NCBI GenBank assembly: GCA_052038485.1
Contig: JBQGCL010000008.1
Location: 1 to 25,655, forward strand
Direction: 5' to 3'
Length of the DNA: 25,655 nucleotides
Source: JACVRW01 sp052038485
Lineage (GTDB): Bacteria; Actinomycetota; Thermoleophilia; Solirubrobacterales; Thermoleophilaceae
In this document: piece by piece, positions 1-8,390 of the stretch
Numbering within the stretch: the stretch's first letter is position 1
How the letters are laid out: every line of letters starts with the position of its first letter
Translations under genes and position numbers: made by a program
Notes under the pieces: model-generated
The model's input: only the letters and a program-made list of their open reading frames with translations
The model's database searches: none
Told to the model about the DNA's origin: nothing

Positions 1-1530
<1,530 letters not shown>

Positions 1531-1532
<2 letters not shown>

Positions 1533-1595
1533 CCCGTTAGGGGGACAGGCACCTCCAGGGTGGGGGCAGGAACCGGAACCTGCGTCCAACCCGTT
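1531..1595. repeat. REP-like palindromic element between 8-bp direct repeats
   Basis: AACCCGTT occurs at 1531-1538, overlapping the clpB stop, and again at 1588-1595. The 49 bp between them begin with GGGGGACAGG and end with CCTGCGTCC, an imperfect terminal inverted repeat. A second pairing, GCAGG (1566-1570) with CCTGC (1579-1583), could form a hairpin. This may be a small REP/MITE-like insertion with a target-site duplication, a terminator for clpB, or both. Only the repeats themselves are seen; the rest is inference. Confidence 0.35.
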
Positions 1596-1617
1596 CCTAT
1601 CCGGCCGGGATCCGGCG

Positions 1618-1623
1618 TAGCGT
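1618..1623 (+). promoter_or_regulatory. -10 box (TAGCGT) of a leaderless-type promoter
   Basis: TAGCGT lies 6 nt upstream of the GTG start at 1630, so transcription would begin at or next to the start codon. There is no Shine-Dalgarno sequence. No convincing -35 is visible. The same geometry recurs before several other genes in the window. Confidence 0.45.
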
Positions 1624-1629
1624 GGCTTA

Positions 1630-2685
1630 GTGACGCGCTTTCTGATCACCTTGGCCGCCGTGGCCGCGCTCGCGTGCCCGGCCACCGCGGCCGCGCGGGA
1701 GCGCGACGTGCCGCAGCCGGGCCCGCTGCCGGCCGGAGCGACGCTCGAGAACGCCGGCGACGCGGTCGTCGAGCACGCGACCCAGCCGATGCGCGCGGCC
1801 TCCGCGAGCGGCTCGGGCACGCGCCGCTACGCGACCTCTGACGGCTACCAGGTCGCCGTCGAGGCGTCGCCGTCCTATCCGGTCGACCCCGCCGCCGACC
1901 AGAAGCTCGTCGACTTCCTCGCCTCGCGCGTGCACGGCCCCGAGCTGGGCGACCTGAGCGTGTACGTGGGCACGCCCGATGAGATCGTGCAGATCTGCGG
2001 GGGCGACCCCCAAACCGTCGCCTGCTACGCGATCGCCGAGCAGCGCATGTTCGTGCCGGGCGAGTCGGTGCACGGCGTTCCGGTCGAGTACGCGCTCACG
2101 CACGAGTATGGCCACCACATCGCGCTGTGGCGCTCGAACAGCCCGTGGGACGCGCTCGACTGGGGGCCGAAGTACTGGTCGAGCGAGATGAACGTCTGCC
2201 GGGGCGTGCGCCGCCACCAGCTGTTCCCGGGCAACCAGGGCAGCCACTACTGGGACGACCCCGGCGAGGGCTTCGCCGAGGGCTACGCGCACATGCACTA
2301 CCCGGCCGCGCCCTGGTACTACAACCGCCTGCTGCGCCCGGGCGCGCGCGCCTACTCCGCGATCAAGCGCGACGTCCTGCGCCCCTGGGCCGGGCCGCGC
2401 GAGCGCACGTTCCGGGGGCGCCTCAACCCGCGCCACCGCAAGCGGACCTTCCACATCCGGCTGCACCTCGACGGTGACATCGCGCTGCGCCTGACCGCGC
2501 CGCGCGGCACCGTCTACTCGGTCCAGGCCGAGATCCCCGACTTCGCCGCCGGCCGGCGGCTGCACGGCAGCGGCGAGTTCGGCCTCGAGTGGTGCCGCCA
2601 CCGTCGCGTCGACCGCGTCGAGTTGACGGTGACCCGCCGCAAGGGCAGCGGGCCGTTCGCGCTGCGGGTCAGCTGGCCGGGCTGA
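1630..2685 (+). CDS. Secreted putative zinc metalloprotease (HEYGHH)
   Basis: A 351-residue protein with a Sec signal peptide (MTRFLITLAAVAALACPATA, cleavage around residues 20-22). Residues 158-163 are HEYGHH, a zincin HExxH active-site motif in which the two histidines bind zinc and Glu159 activates water. A downstream GEGFAEGYAHMHY segment (about 212-224) could supply a glutamate third ligand, as in gluzincins. Four cysteines (123, 132, 190 and one near the C-terminus) suggest disulfides outside the cell. The C-terminal third (after about 260) is a beta-rich region that could bind a substrate or ligand. The GTG start is chosen because it gives a complete signal peptide and sits 6 nt after a -10 box. 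The 3' end overlaps the convergent gene by 17 bp. The substrate is unknown, and I cannot assign a peptidase family with certainty. Confidence 0.82.
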   Translation: MTRFLITLAAVAALACPATAAARERDVPQPGPLPAGATLENAGDAVVEHATQPMRAASASGSGTRRYATSDGYQVAVEASPSYPVDPAADQKLVDFLASRVHGPELGDLSVYVGTPDEIVQICGGDPQTVACYAIAEQRMFVPGESVHGVPVEYALTHEYGHHIALWRSNSPWDALDWGPKYWSSEMNVCRGVRRHQLFPGNQGSHYWDDPGEGFAEGYAHMHYPAAPWYYNRLLRPGARAYSAIKRDVLRPWAGPRERTFRGRLNPRHRKRTFHIRLHLDGDIALRLTAPRGTVYSVQAEIPDFAAGRRLHGSGEFGLEWCRHRRVDRVELTVTRRKGSGPFALRVSWPG

Positions 2686-3358
2686 GCGCGGATGCCCGCG
2701 CCGTGCCGGCGGTGCGGAAGACGGTCACGATGAACTCGGACTCGATCGTGCGCTTCGACCTGAAGCGGCGGAAGGTGTCGAACTGCACGCGGTACTTGCC
2801 CGGGTCGGCGCCCTTGGAGAAGAGCCGCTTGCGCGCCTCGACCTGCTTGCAGCTGCCCCTCACGCGGCCGATTCTCAGGTTGCGTGCGCGGCCCGGGTGG
2901 CGGCCCGAGCGGACGATGTGCGCGTACAGCGTGGTGCCCTCGAAGAAGCCGCGTGCCTTGATCGTGAGCAGCCGGTTGGGCGCTCCGCCCTGCGGGCGCA
3001 GGCCGACGTCGGTCGCGGTCACCAGCAGCGTCACCTGCGCCGCCAGCGCCGTGTTGGTCTGATCGGTCGCGATGTAGGTGAGCCGCTTCTGGCCCGAGAC
3101 GAGCCCGGGCAGGATCAGCTGCGGGAACAGCTGGCCGGCCGGGTCGGCGGTGATCGGGTCGCCGATCGGGATGCCGTCGCGCGTGAACACGACGGGCCCG
3201 TTCTGCGTGAAGCCGCCCCCGATCAGGTGGACCGTGCCCTGCTCGCGGTAGCAGGGCTTGACCTCGTCGACGGTGAGAGTGGCCTGCGCGGCCGCGCCGG
3301 CCGGCGCCGCCAGGGCGACGACGGCCACTGCCAGGCCGATGGCGGTCGACTTGCTCAA
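2669..3358 (-). CDS. Exported protein of unknown function, IPT/Ig-like
   Basis: I do not recognise a named family. With a TTG start at 3358 the protein has 229 residues and begins with a textbook signal peptide (MSKSTAIGLAVAVVALAAPAGAAAQA). The mature part reads as beta-rich, with GTVHLIGGGFTQNGPVVFTRDG resembling an IPT/TIG-like Ig fold, then RLLTIKARGFFEGTTLYAHIVRSG, and a basic C-terminal region with KYRVQFDTFRRF. Two cysteines (CYREQ and SCKQVE) could pair. TTG is preferred because a TAGCCT -10 box lies 8 nt upstream on this strand (3372-3367). In-frame ATGs at 3388 and 3406 would add a long n-region and are alternatives. The gene is convergent with the metalloprotease (17-bp overlap) and divergent from the GYD gene. 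A cell-surface role is inferred only from export. Confidence 0.7.
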   Translation of the reverse strand: MSKSTAIGLAVAVVALAAPAGAAAQATLTVDEVKPCYREQGTVHLIGGGFTQNGPVVFTRDGIPIGDPITADPAGQLFPQLILPGLVSGQKRLTYIATDQTNTALAAQVTLLVTATDVGLRPQGGAPNRLLTIKARGFFEGTTLYAHIVRSGRHPGRARNLRIGRVRGSCKQVEARKRLFSKGADPGKYRVQFDTFRRFRSKRTIESEFIVTVFRTAGTARASALSPAS

Positions 3359-3366
3359 GGGGGCCG

Positions 3367-3372
3367 AGGCTA
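3367..3372 (-). promoter_or_regulatory. -10 box (TAGCCT) for the exported protein gene
   Basis: Read on the minus strand, TAGCCT ends 8 nt before the TTG start at 3358. The placement fits the leaderless pattern seen elsewhere in the window and supports the TTG start. No -35 is evident. About 30 bp separate it from the oppositely facing TACATT box. Confidence 0.35.
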
Positions 3373-3401
3373 GCGGGCCTCCGCCCATCCCGCCATGCGG
3401 A

Positions 3402-3407
3402 TACATT
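3402..3407 (+). promoter_or_regulatory. -10 box (TACATT) of the GYD-purDEB operon
   Basis: TACATT lies 7 nt before the ATG at 3415, with no Shine-Dalgarno sequence between them, so the operon mRNA is probably leaderless. This is the only promoter-like site visible upstream of purD, which starts inside the end of the GYD gene. Confidence 0.5.
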
Positions 3408-3414
3408 CCGGGCT

Positions 3415-3696
3415 ATGCCGACCTACGTGATGCTCAGCACCCTGACGCCGGAGGGTGTCCAGACGATCAAGAGCAACCCCGCGCGCATTCGCGAGGTAAA
3501 CAAGGAGCTCGAGCAGCTCGGCGTGACCGTCAAGGCGCAATGGGCCGTGCTCGGCCGCTACGACTTCGTGAACGTCATTGAGGCGCCCGACGAGAAGACC
3601 GTCGCGCGCGCCTCGCTCGAGCTCGGCTCGCGCGGCACCGCCCGCTACGAGACGCTCTCCGCCATCCCGGTAGACGACTTCATCGCCGCGCTGTAG
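3415..3696 (+). CDS. GYD domain-containing protein
   Basis: A 93-residue protein starting MPTYVMLSTLTPEGVQTIK. It matches the GYD family (small ferredoxin-like alpha/beta proteins) across its whole length. The signature region reads WAVLGRYDFVNVIEAPDEKT, with Arg where the family name implies G-Y-D spacing, followed by SRGTARYETLSAIPVDDF. The biochemical role of this family is not established; some members are annotated as stress or signal proteins. Its TAG stop shares one base with the GTG start of purD (TAGTG), so the two are co-transcribed and probably translationally coupled. That context suggests a link to purine or nucleotide metabolism, but this is inference. Identity of the domain is secure, function is not. 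Confidence 0.85.
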   Translation: MPTYVMLSTLTPEGVQTIKSNPARIREVNKELEQLGVTVKAQWAVLGRYDFVNVIEAPDEKTVARASLELGSRGTARYETLSAIPVDDFIAAL

Positions 3697-4964
3697 TGGC
3701 GAAGCGGGTCCTCGTAGTCGGCGGCGGTGGGCGCGAGCACGCGCTGGTCCGCACGCTGCTGCGCAGCCCGCAGTCCCCTGAGCTGCTCGCCGCCCCGGGA
3801 AACGCCGGGATCGCCGCCGACGGCGTGGAGTGCCTGCCCGACGGCGACCTCGTCAAGCTGGCGCGCGAGCGCTCGGTCGACCTCGTCGTCGTCGGCCCCG
3901 AGGCGCCGCTCGTCGCCGGGCTCGTCGACGACCTCGCGGCGGCGGGAATCGCCGCCTTCGGCCCGTCGCGTGCCGCCGCCCGGATCGAGGGGTCGAAGTC
4001 CTACGCGAAGCAGCTGATGCGCGAGTGCGGTGTGCCGACCGCGGACTACGCGGTCTTCCGCGACCGCGACGCGGCAGAAGCCCACCTCGCCGGCGCCGCC
4101 TATCCGACGGTGCTCAAGGCCGACGTGCTGGCCGCCGGCAAGGGGGTGATCATCGCCGCCGACGAGGACGAGGCGCGCGCCGCGCTGGACGTGTTCTTCG
4201 CCGAGCGGCGCTTCGGCGACACGGAGGTCGTCGTGGAGGAGTTCCTCGAGGGCGAGGAGCTGTCGCTGCTGGCGCTCTGCGACGGCGAACGCGCCGTGCC
4301 GCTCGCGCCCGCGCAGGACTACAAGCGCATCTACGACAACGACGAGGGGCCGAACACGGGCGGCATGGGCAGCTACTCGCCGGTGCCGGGCATCGACCTC
4401 GCGCGCGCGAGAGAGATCGCCGCGGTCGCGCACCAGCCGGTCGTCGACGCTCTGCGCGAGCAGGGGACGCCCTTCCACGGCGTCCTCTACGCCGGGCTGA
4501 TGATGACCGCGGCCGGGCCCAAGGTGCTCGAGTACAACGCGCGCTTCGGCGACCCCGAGACGCAGGCAGTGCTGCCGCGCCTGCGCTCCGACCTGCTTGA
4601 GCTGCTCGAGGCCTCGACGCGACCCGGCGGCCTCGCCGGGGCCGAGCCGGACTGGTCGCCCGACTGGGCCGTGACCGTCGTGCTCGCTTCGCGCGGCTAC
4701 CCCGAGTCGTCCTCCAGCGGCGACCCGATCGGCGGGCTCGACGAGATCGAGGACGCGGAGGTCTTCCACGCGGGCACCGCGCGTGAGGGCGGCCAATTCG
4801 TCACCGCCGGTGGGCGGGTTCTGTGCGTCACCGGGCTCGGCGCTACCCCGGCCGACGCGCGCGAGCGCGCCTACGCCGCGGTCGACCGGATCGACTTCGA
4901 CGGCCGCCAGGTGCGCACCGACATCGCCGCTCGCGCCGTCGCACGAGATAGGGTCGCGCCGTGA
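3696..4964 (+). CDS. purD: Phosphoribosylamine-glycine ligase (GAR synthetase)
   Basis: PurD joins phosphoribosylamine and glycine using ATP to give GAR, step 2 of de novo IMP synthesis in the cytosol. The 422-residue length is normal for the family. The N-terminal domain begins MAKRVLVVGGGGREHALV. The ATP-grasp domain contains GSKSYAKQLM, PTVLKADVLAAGKGV and VVEEFLEGEELSLLAL. The catalytic region holds the family signature DNDEGPNTGGMGSYSP and the metal-binding stretch KVLEYNARFGDPETQ. The GTG start overlaps the stop of the GYD gene by one base. The 3' end overlaps purE by GTGA (4961-4964), so translation is likely coupled in both directions. Very secure. Confidence 0.97.
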   Translation: MAKRVLVVGGGGREHALVRTLLRSPQSPELLAAPGNAGIAADGVECLPDGDLVKLARERSVDLVVVGPEAPLVAGLVDDLAAAGIAAFGPSRAAARIEGSKSYAKQLMRECGVPTADYAVFRDRDAAEAHLAGAAYPTVLKADVLAAGKGVIIAADEDEARAALDVFFAERRFGDTEVVVEEFLEGEELSLLALCDGERAVPLAPAQDYKRIYDNDEGPNTGGMGSYSPVPGIDLARAREIAAVAHQPVVDALREQGTPFHGVLYAGLMMTAAGPKVLEYNARFGDPETQAVLPRLRSDLLELLEASTRPGGLAGAEPDWSPDWAVTVVLASRGYPESSSSGDPIGGLDEIEDAEVFHAGTAREGGQFVTAGGRVLCVTGLGATPADARERAYAAVDRIDFDGRQVRTDIAARAVARDRVAP

Positions 4965-5434
4965 GCGAGACAGAGGAGTTCACGCCGGTGGCAGAGGTAG
5001 AGCACGAGTTCGACGAGCTGGACGTAGACGATGCCCCGCTGGTCGGGATCGTGATGGGGTCGAAGAGCGACATGCCCGCCATGGAGCGGGCCGGCGACGA
5101 GCTCGAGGAGCGCGGCATCCGCTTCGAGATCCGCGTGATGAGCGCCCACCGCGACCCCGAGACGGTCGCCGACTACGCCAAGAACGCCCGCATGCGCGGG
5201 CTCAAGGTGATCATCGCGGGAGCCGGGCTGTCGGCCGCGTTGCCCGGCGTCGTCGCCGCCCACACCGACCTGCCGGTGATCGGCGTCCCGCTCACCTCCA
5301 AGACCTCCGTCGCGGGCGGTCTCGACGCGCTGCTGTCGATCGCGCAGATGCCGCCCGGCGTGCCCGTCGCCGCCGTCGGCGTCGACAACGCGAAGAACGC
5401 CGCGGTGCTGGCGGCGCGTATCCTCGGAGCGTGA
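4961..5434 (+). CDS. purE: N5-carboxyaminoimidazole ribonucleotide mutase
   Basis: PurE produces CAIR, step 6 of purine synthesis. Class I enzymes isomerise N5-CAIR made by PurK; class II enzymes carboxylate AIR directly. The 157-residue protein has an acidic tail of about 27 residues (MSETEEFTPVAEVEHEFDEL...) before the conserved core VGIVMGSKSDMPAM. The core continues with VMSAHRDPE, where many PurEs have SAHRTP, then IIAGAGLSAALPGVVAAHT and LSIAQMPPGVPVA. No purK lies in the window, so whether this enzyme needs PurK is open. The gene overlaps purD and purB by GTGA at each end. A GTG at 4988 is a possible alternative start that would remove part of the acidic tail. Identity secure. Confidence 0.95.
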   Translation: MSETEEFTPVAEVEHEFDELDVDDAPLVGIVMGSKSDMPAMERAGDELEERGIRFEIRVMSAHRDPETVADYAKNARMRGLKVIIAGAGLSAALPGVVAAHTDLPVIGVPLTSKTSVAGGLDALLSIAQMPPGVPVAAVGVDNAKNAAVLAARILGA

Positions 5435-6714
5435 TCGACCGCTACACCCGCCCCGAGATGGGCGCGGTCTGGTCGGAGCAGCGCAAGCTCGACGCGTGGC
5501 TTCAGGTGGAGCTGGCGGTCGTGGACGCGCTGGCCGAGCAAGGGGTCGTGCCCAGCGAGGACGCGGCCCAGGTGCGCGAACGTGCGACGTTCACGCCGGA
5601 GGCCGTTCGCGAGCGCGAGCAGGTGACCGACCACGACGTCGCCGCCTTCGTCGACGTGGTCGCCGGGTCGGTCGGCGAAGCGGGCCGCTGGGTGCACCAC
5701 GGCCTCACCTCGTCCGACGTGCTCGACACGGCGCTCGCTCTCCAGCTGTCCCAGGCGGGGCTGCTGCTCGCCGGCGGCGCGCAGGACTACCGCGACGCGC
5801 TGATCGCCCGGGCGCGCGAGCAGGTCGACACGCTGTGCGTCGGGCGCACGCACGGGATCCAGGCCGAGCCGACCACGTTCGGGGTCAAGCTGGCCGGCTT
5901 CGCCTTCGAGGCCCAGCGCAACCTCCGCCGCCTCGAGCGGGCGGTGGAGGGCGTGTCGGTTGGCGCGCTGTCCGGCGCGGTCGGCACCTACTCCGCCAAC
6001 GGCCCCGACGTCGAAGCCGCCGTGCTGGCCCGGCTCGGGCTCGGCCGCGAGGACGTCTCGACGCAGGTCGTGCCGCGCGACCGCCACGCCGAGCTGCTCG
6101 AGGCGATCGCGCTCGCCGGGGCCGGGCTGGAGCGGTTCGCGACCGAGATCCGCCACCTCCAGCGGACCGAGGTGCGCGAGGTGGAGGAGCCGTTCCGGGC
6201 GGGCGCGCAGAAGGGCTCGTCGGCGATGCCGCACAAGCGCAACCCGATCCTGTGCGAGCGGATCGTCGGCATCGCCCGGCTGCTGCGCGGCTACGCGCTG
6301 ACCGGGCTCGAGAACGTGGCGCTCTGGCACGAGCGCGACATCTCCCACTCGTCGGCCGAGCGGGTGGCCCTGCCGGACGCGACGATCCTGCTCGACTACG
6401 CGCAGCACCTGGCGATCCGTGTGGTCGAGGGGATGGTCGTGCACCCCGACCGCATGCTCGCCAACCTCGAGGCGACCCACGGCGCGCTGTTCTCGCAGCG
6501 CGCGCTGCTCGCGCTCGTGGAGAGCGGCATCTCGCGCGACGAGGCCTACCGGATCGTCCAGGAGAACGCGCAGCGCGCCTGGGACACCGGCACGCACTTC
6601 CGCGAGCTGCTCGCCGAGGCGGCGCCTCAGCTGGACCTCGACTCGGTCTTCGACGCCGGCGCTTTCGTGCGCCACGCCCGCGCGATCGTCGGGCGGCTCG
6701 ACGCGATCGCCTAG
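5431..6714 (+). CDS. purB: Adenylosuccinate lyase
   Basis: PurB eliminates fumarate from SAICAR (step 8) and from adenylosuccinate in AMP synthesis, so it acts twice in purine metabolism. The 427-residue protein belongs to the fumarase/aspartase superfamily and forms homotetramers with shared active sites. Visible motifs are HHGLTSSDVLDTA, the histidine segment CVGRTHGIQAEPTTFG (His141), and the superfamily signature GSSAMPHKRNP (residues 262-272), which carries the flexible catalytic loop. The GTG start is the family-typical MIDRYTRPEM and overlaps the purE stop by GTGA. It is the last purine gene of this block; a 59-nt gap follows before the DUF1800 gene. Confidence 0.96.
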   Translation: MIDRYTRPEMGAVWSEQRKLDAWLQVELAVVDALAEQGVVPSEDAAQVRERATFTPEAVREREQVTDHDVAAFVDVVAGSVGEAGRWVHHGLTSSDVLDTALALQLSQAGLLLAGGAQDYRDALIARAREQVDTLCVGRTHGIQAEPTTFGVKLAGFAFEAQRNLRRLERAVEGVSVGALSGAVGTYSANGPDVEAAVLARLGLGREDVSTQVVPRDRHAELLEAIALAGAGLERFATEIRHLQRTEVREVEEPFRAGAQKGSSAMPHKRNPILCERIVGIARLLRGYALTGLENVALWHERDISHSSAERVALPDATILLDYAQHLAIRVVEGMVVHPDRMLANLEATHGALFSQRALLALVESGISRDEAYRIVQENAQRAWDTGTHFRELLAEAAPQLDLDSVFDAGAFVRHARAIVGRLDAIA

Positions 6715-6773
6715 TCGTCCAATCTGGGCTCTGGGTACTCAGCCTCGTCCCCCATACGGGCGATGCCTTTCGG

Positions 6774-8387
6774 GTGGACCCGGACGCAGTCGCCGCTGCG
6801 CGTCGTCGCAAGCGCAAGCCCAAGCAAAAGGCCAAGCAGCGCTGCCGACCGACCCGGAAGAAGCACGGCCGCGCCTCGGCGAGCGCCTCGCTCTACGCGG
6901 TAGACGCGAAGCGGCGCCGCCGCAAGGTCAAGCGGCGCGCCTGCGCGAAGAAGCGCAAGCCGCTCAAGCGCACGCCCAAGCAGCCGGTCCCGCCGCTGCC
7001 CAAGCCGCCGCCCGCGCCGCCGCCGTTCGCGCTGTCCACGCCGCTCGCCGCCTACTCCGGCGCCTTCGGCGTGCGGCAGGCCGAGCGCCTGCTCTGGCGC
7101 GCCGGATTCGGGCCGTCGCCCGGGCACGCCGAGTGGCTGGCCGGGATGGGGCTGCACAAGGCGGTCGCGGCGCTGACACGCCCGACCGGCGCCGAGACCT
7201 TCACCGGCGCCGCGCCGACCGACGACGACGGCAACCCGATCGTCCCCGAGGACGCCTGGGGCCACGACCACCTCTGGTTCCTCGACCGGATGGTGCGCAC
7301 GAGCCACCCGCTCGCGCAACGCATGACGCTGATCTGGCACGACTGGTTCTCCACGTCCGACGACGGCGTCGGGCAGCAGAGCCTGATGATCGGTCAGAAC
7401 CTGCTCTTCCGCCGGCACGCGCTCGGCTCGTTCGACCAGCTCGTCCGCGACGTGACGATCGACCCCGCGATGCTGCTCTGGCTCGACGGGACCGACAACC
7501 GACGCAACCGGCCCAACGAGAACTACGCGCGCGAGCTGATGGAGCTGTTCACGCTCGGCGCCGACCGGGGCGCCTACACCGAGACCGACGTGCGCCAGCT
7601 CGCGCGCTGCCTCACCGGTTGGCGGGCCGACTGGAGCGCCGAGCTGGGCAACCACAACTTCCGCTTCTACGCGCCCTGGTTCGACAACACCAACAAGACG
7701 GTCTTCGGGCAGACGGGCAACTTCAACTGGGATCAGGCGGCCGCGATGTGCGTGCGCCACCCGATGCACCCCTCGTTCTTCGTGTCGAAGCTGTGGAGCT
7801 ACTTCATCCCGGCCCCGCCGTCGGACGCCGACCGCGTCAAGCTCGAGTACCTGTACGTGGCGAGCGGCTACCAGGTGCGGCCGGTCGTCGAGGCGATCCT
7901 GCTGCACCCGCAGCTCTACCAGGGGCCGCGCATGGTCAAGCCGCCGGTCGTGCTGCTGGCCGGGATGATGCGCGCCCTGCGCATGGCCGTCGCGGGCGAG
8001 AGCTGGCCCTGGCTGTGCGAGAACGCCGGGCAGCGGCTCTTCCACCCGCCCGACGTATCCGGCTGGGACGACAGCCGCTGGCTCGACACGAGCACGCTGC
8101 GCGGTCGCTGGGACCTGATCGGCGCGCTGCTGCGCGGGCGCGAGCTGACCGGGACGCAGGTGAGCAACTACGACATCGCCGAGACGTCCCAGGAGGGCCT
8201 CGCGCTGGCGCTGTCGACCTGGGGCAACCCGGGGCTGACCGGCGAGACCGCCGGGGTGCTCGACGGCTTCGCCGCGAACTGCGTGTCCGGCGTCCTGGCG
8301 AGCTGGCAGCAGCGCCAGAACCGCGGCCTGCGCCAGAACGCCCTGCGCCACCTGATCCCGTTCTCCCCCGACTACCAGACGAGCTGA
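6774..8387 (+). CDS. DUF1800 domain-containing protein with basic, proline-rich N-terminus
   Basis: The 537-residue protein has two parts. Residues 1-85 are Lys/Arg-rich with two cysteines (Cys24 and Cys57) and end in a proline-rich linker (PVPPLPKPPPAPPP). The rest is a full DUF1800 domain: RLLWRAGFGPS, MTLIWHDWFSTSDDGV, NENYARELMELFTLG, YTETDVRQLARCLTGW, HPMHPSFFVSKLW and FHPPDVSGWDD. The biochemical function of DUF1800 is unknown; it is commonly paired with DUF1501, as here (3-nt gap). GTG 6774 is the only plausible start after the purB stop and gives no signal peptide. Either the start is wrong, or export relies on the Tat-targeted partner, or the protein is cytosolic. No clear promoter is seen in the 59-nt gap. 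Confidence 0.85.
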   Translation: MDPDAVAAARRRKRKPKQKAKQRCRPTRKKHGRASASASLYAVDAKRRRRKVKRRACAKKRKPLKRTPKQPVPPLPKPPPAPPPFALSTPLAAYSGAFGVRQAERLLWRAGFGPSPGHAEWLAGMGLHKAVAALTRPTGAETFTGAAPTDDDGNPIVPEDAWGHDHLWFLDRMVRTSHPLAQRMTLIWHDWFSTSDDGVGQQSLMIGQNLLFRRHALGSFDQLVRDVTIDPAMLLWLDGTDNRRNRPNENYARELMELFTLGADRGAYTETDVRQLARCLTGWRADWSAELGNHNFRFYAPWFDNTNKTVFGQTGNFNWDQAAAMCVRHPMHPSFFVSKLWSYFIPAPPSDADRVKLEYLYVASGYQVRPVVEAILLHPQLYQGPRMVKPPVVLLAGMMRALRMAVAGESWPWLCENAGQRLFHPPDVSGWDDSRWLDTSTLRGRWDLIGALLRGRELTGTQVSNYDIAETSQEGLALALSTWGNPGLTGETAGVLDGFAANCVSGVLASWQQRQNRGLRQNALRHLIPFSPDYQTS

Positions 8388-8390
8388 GCC

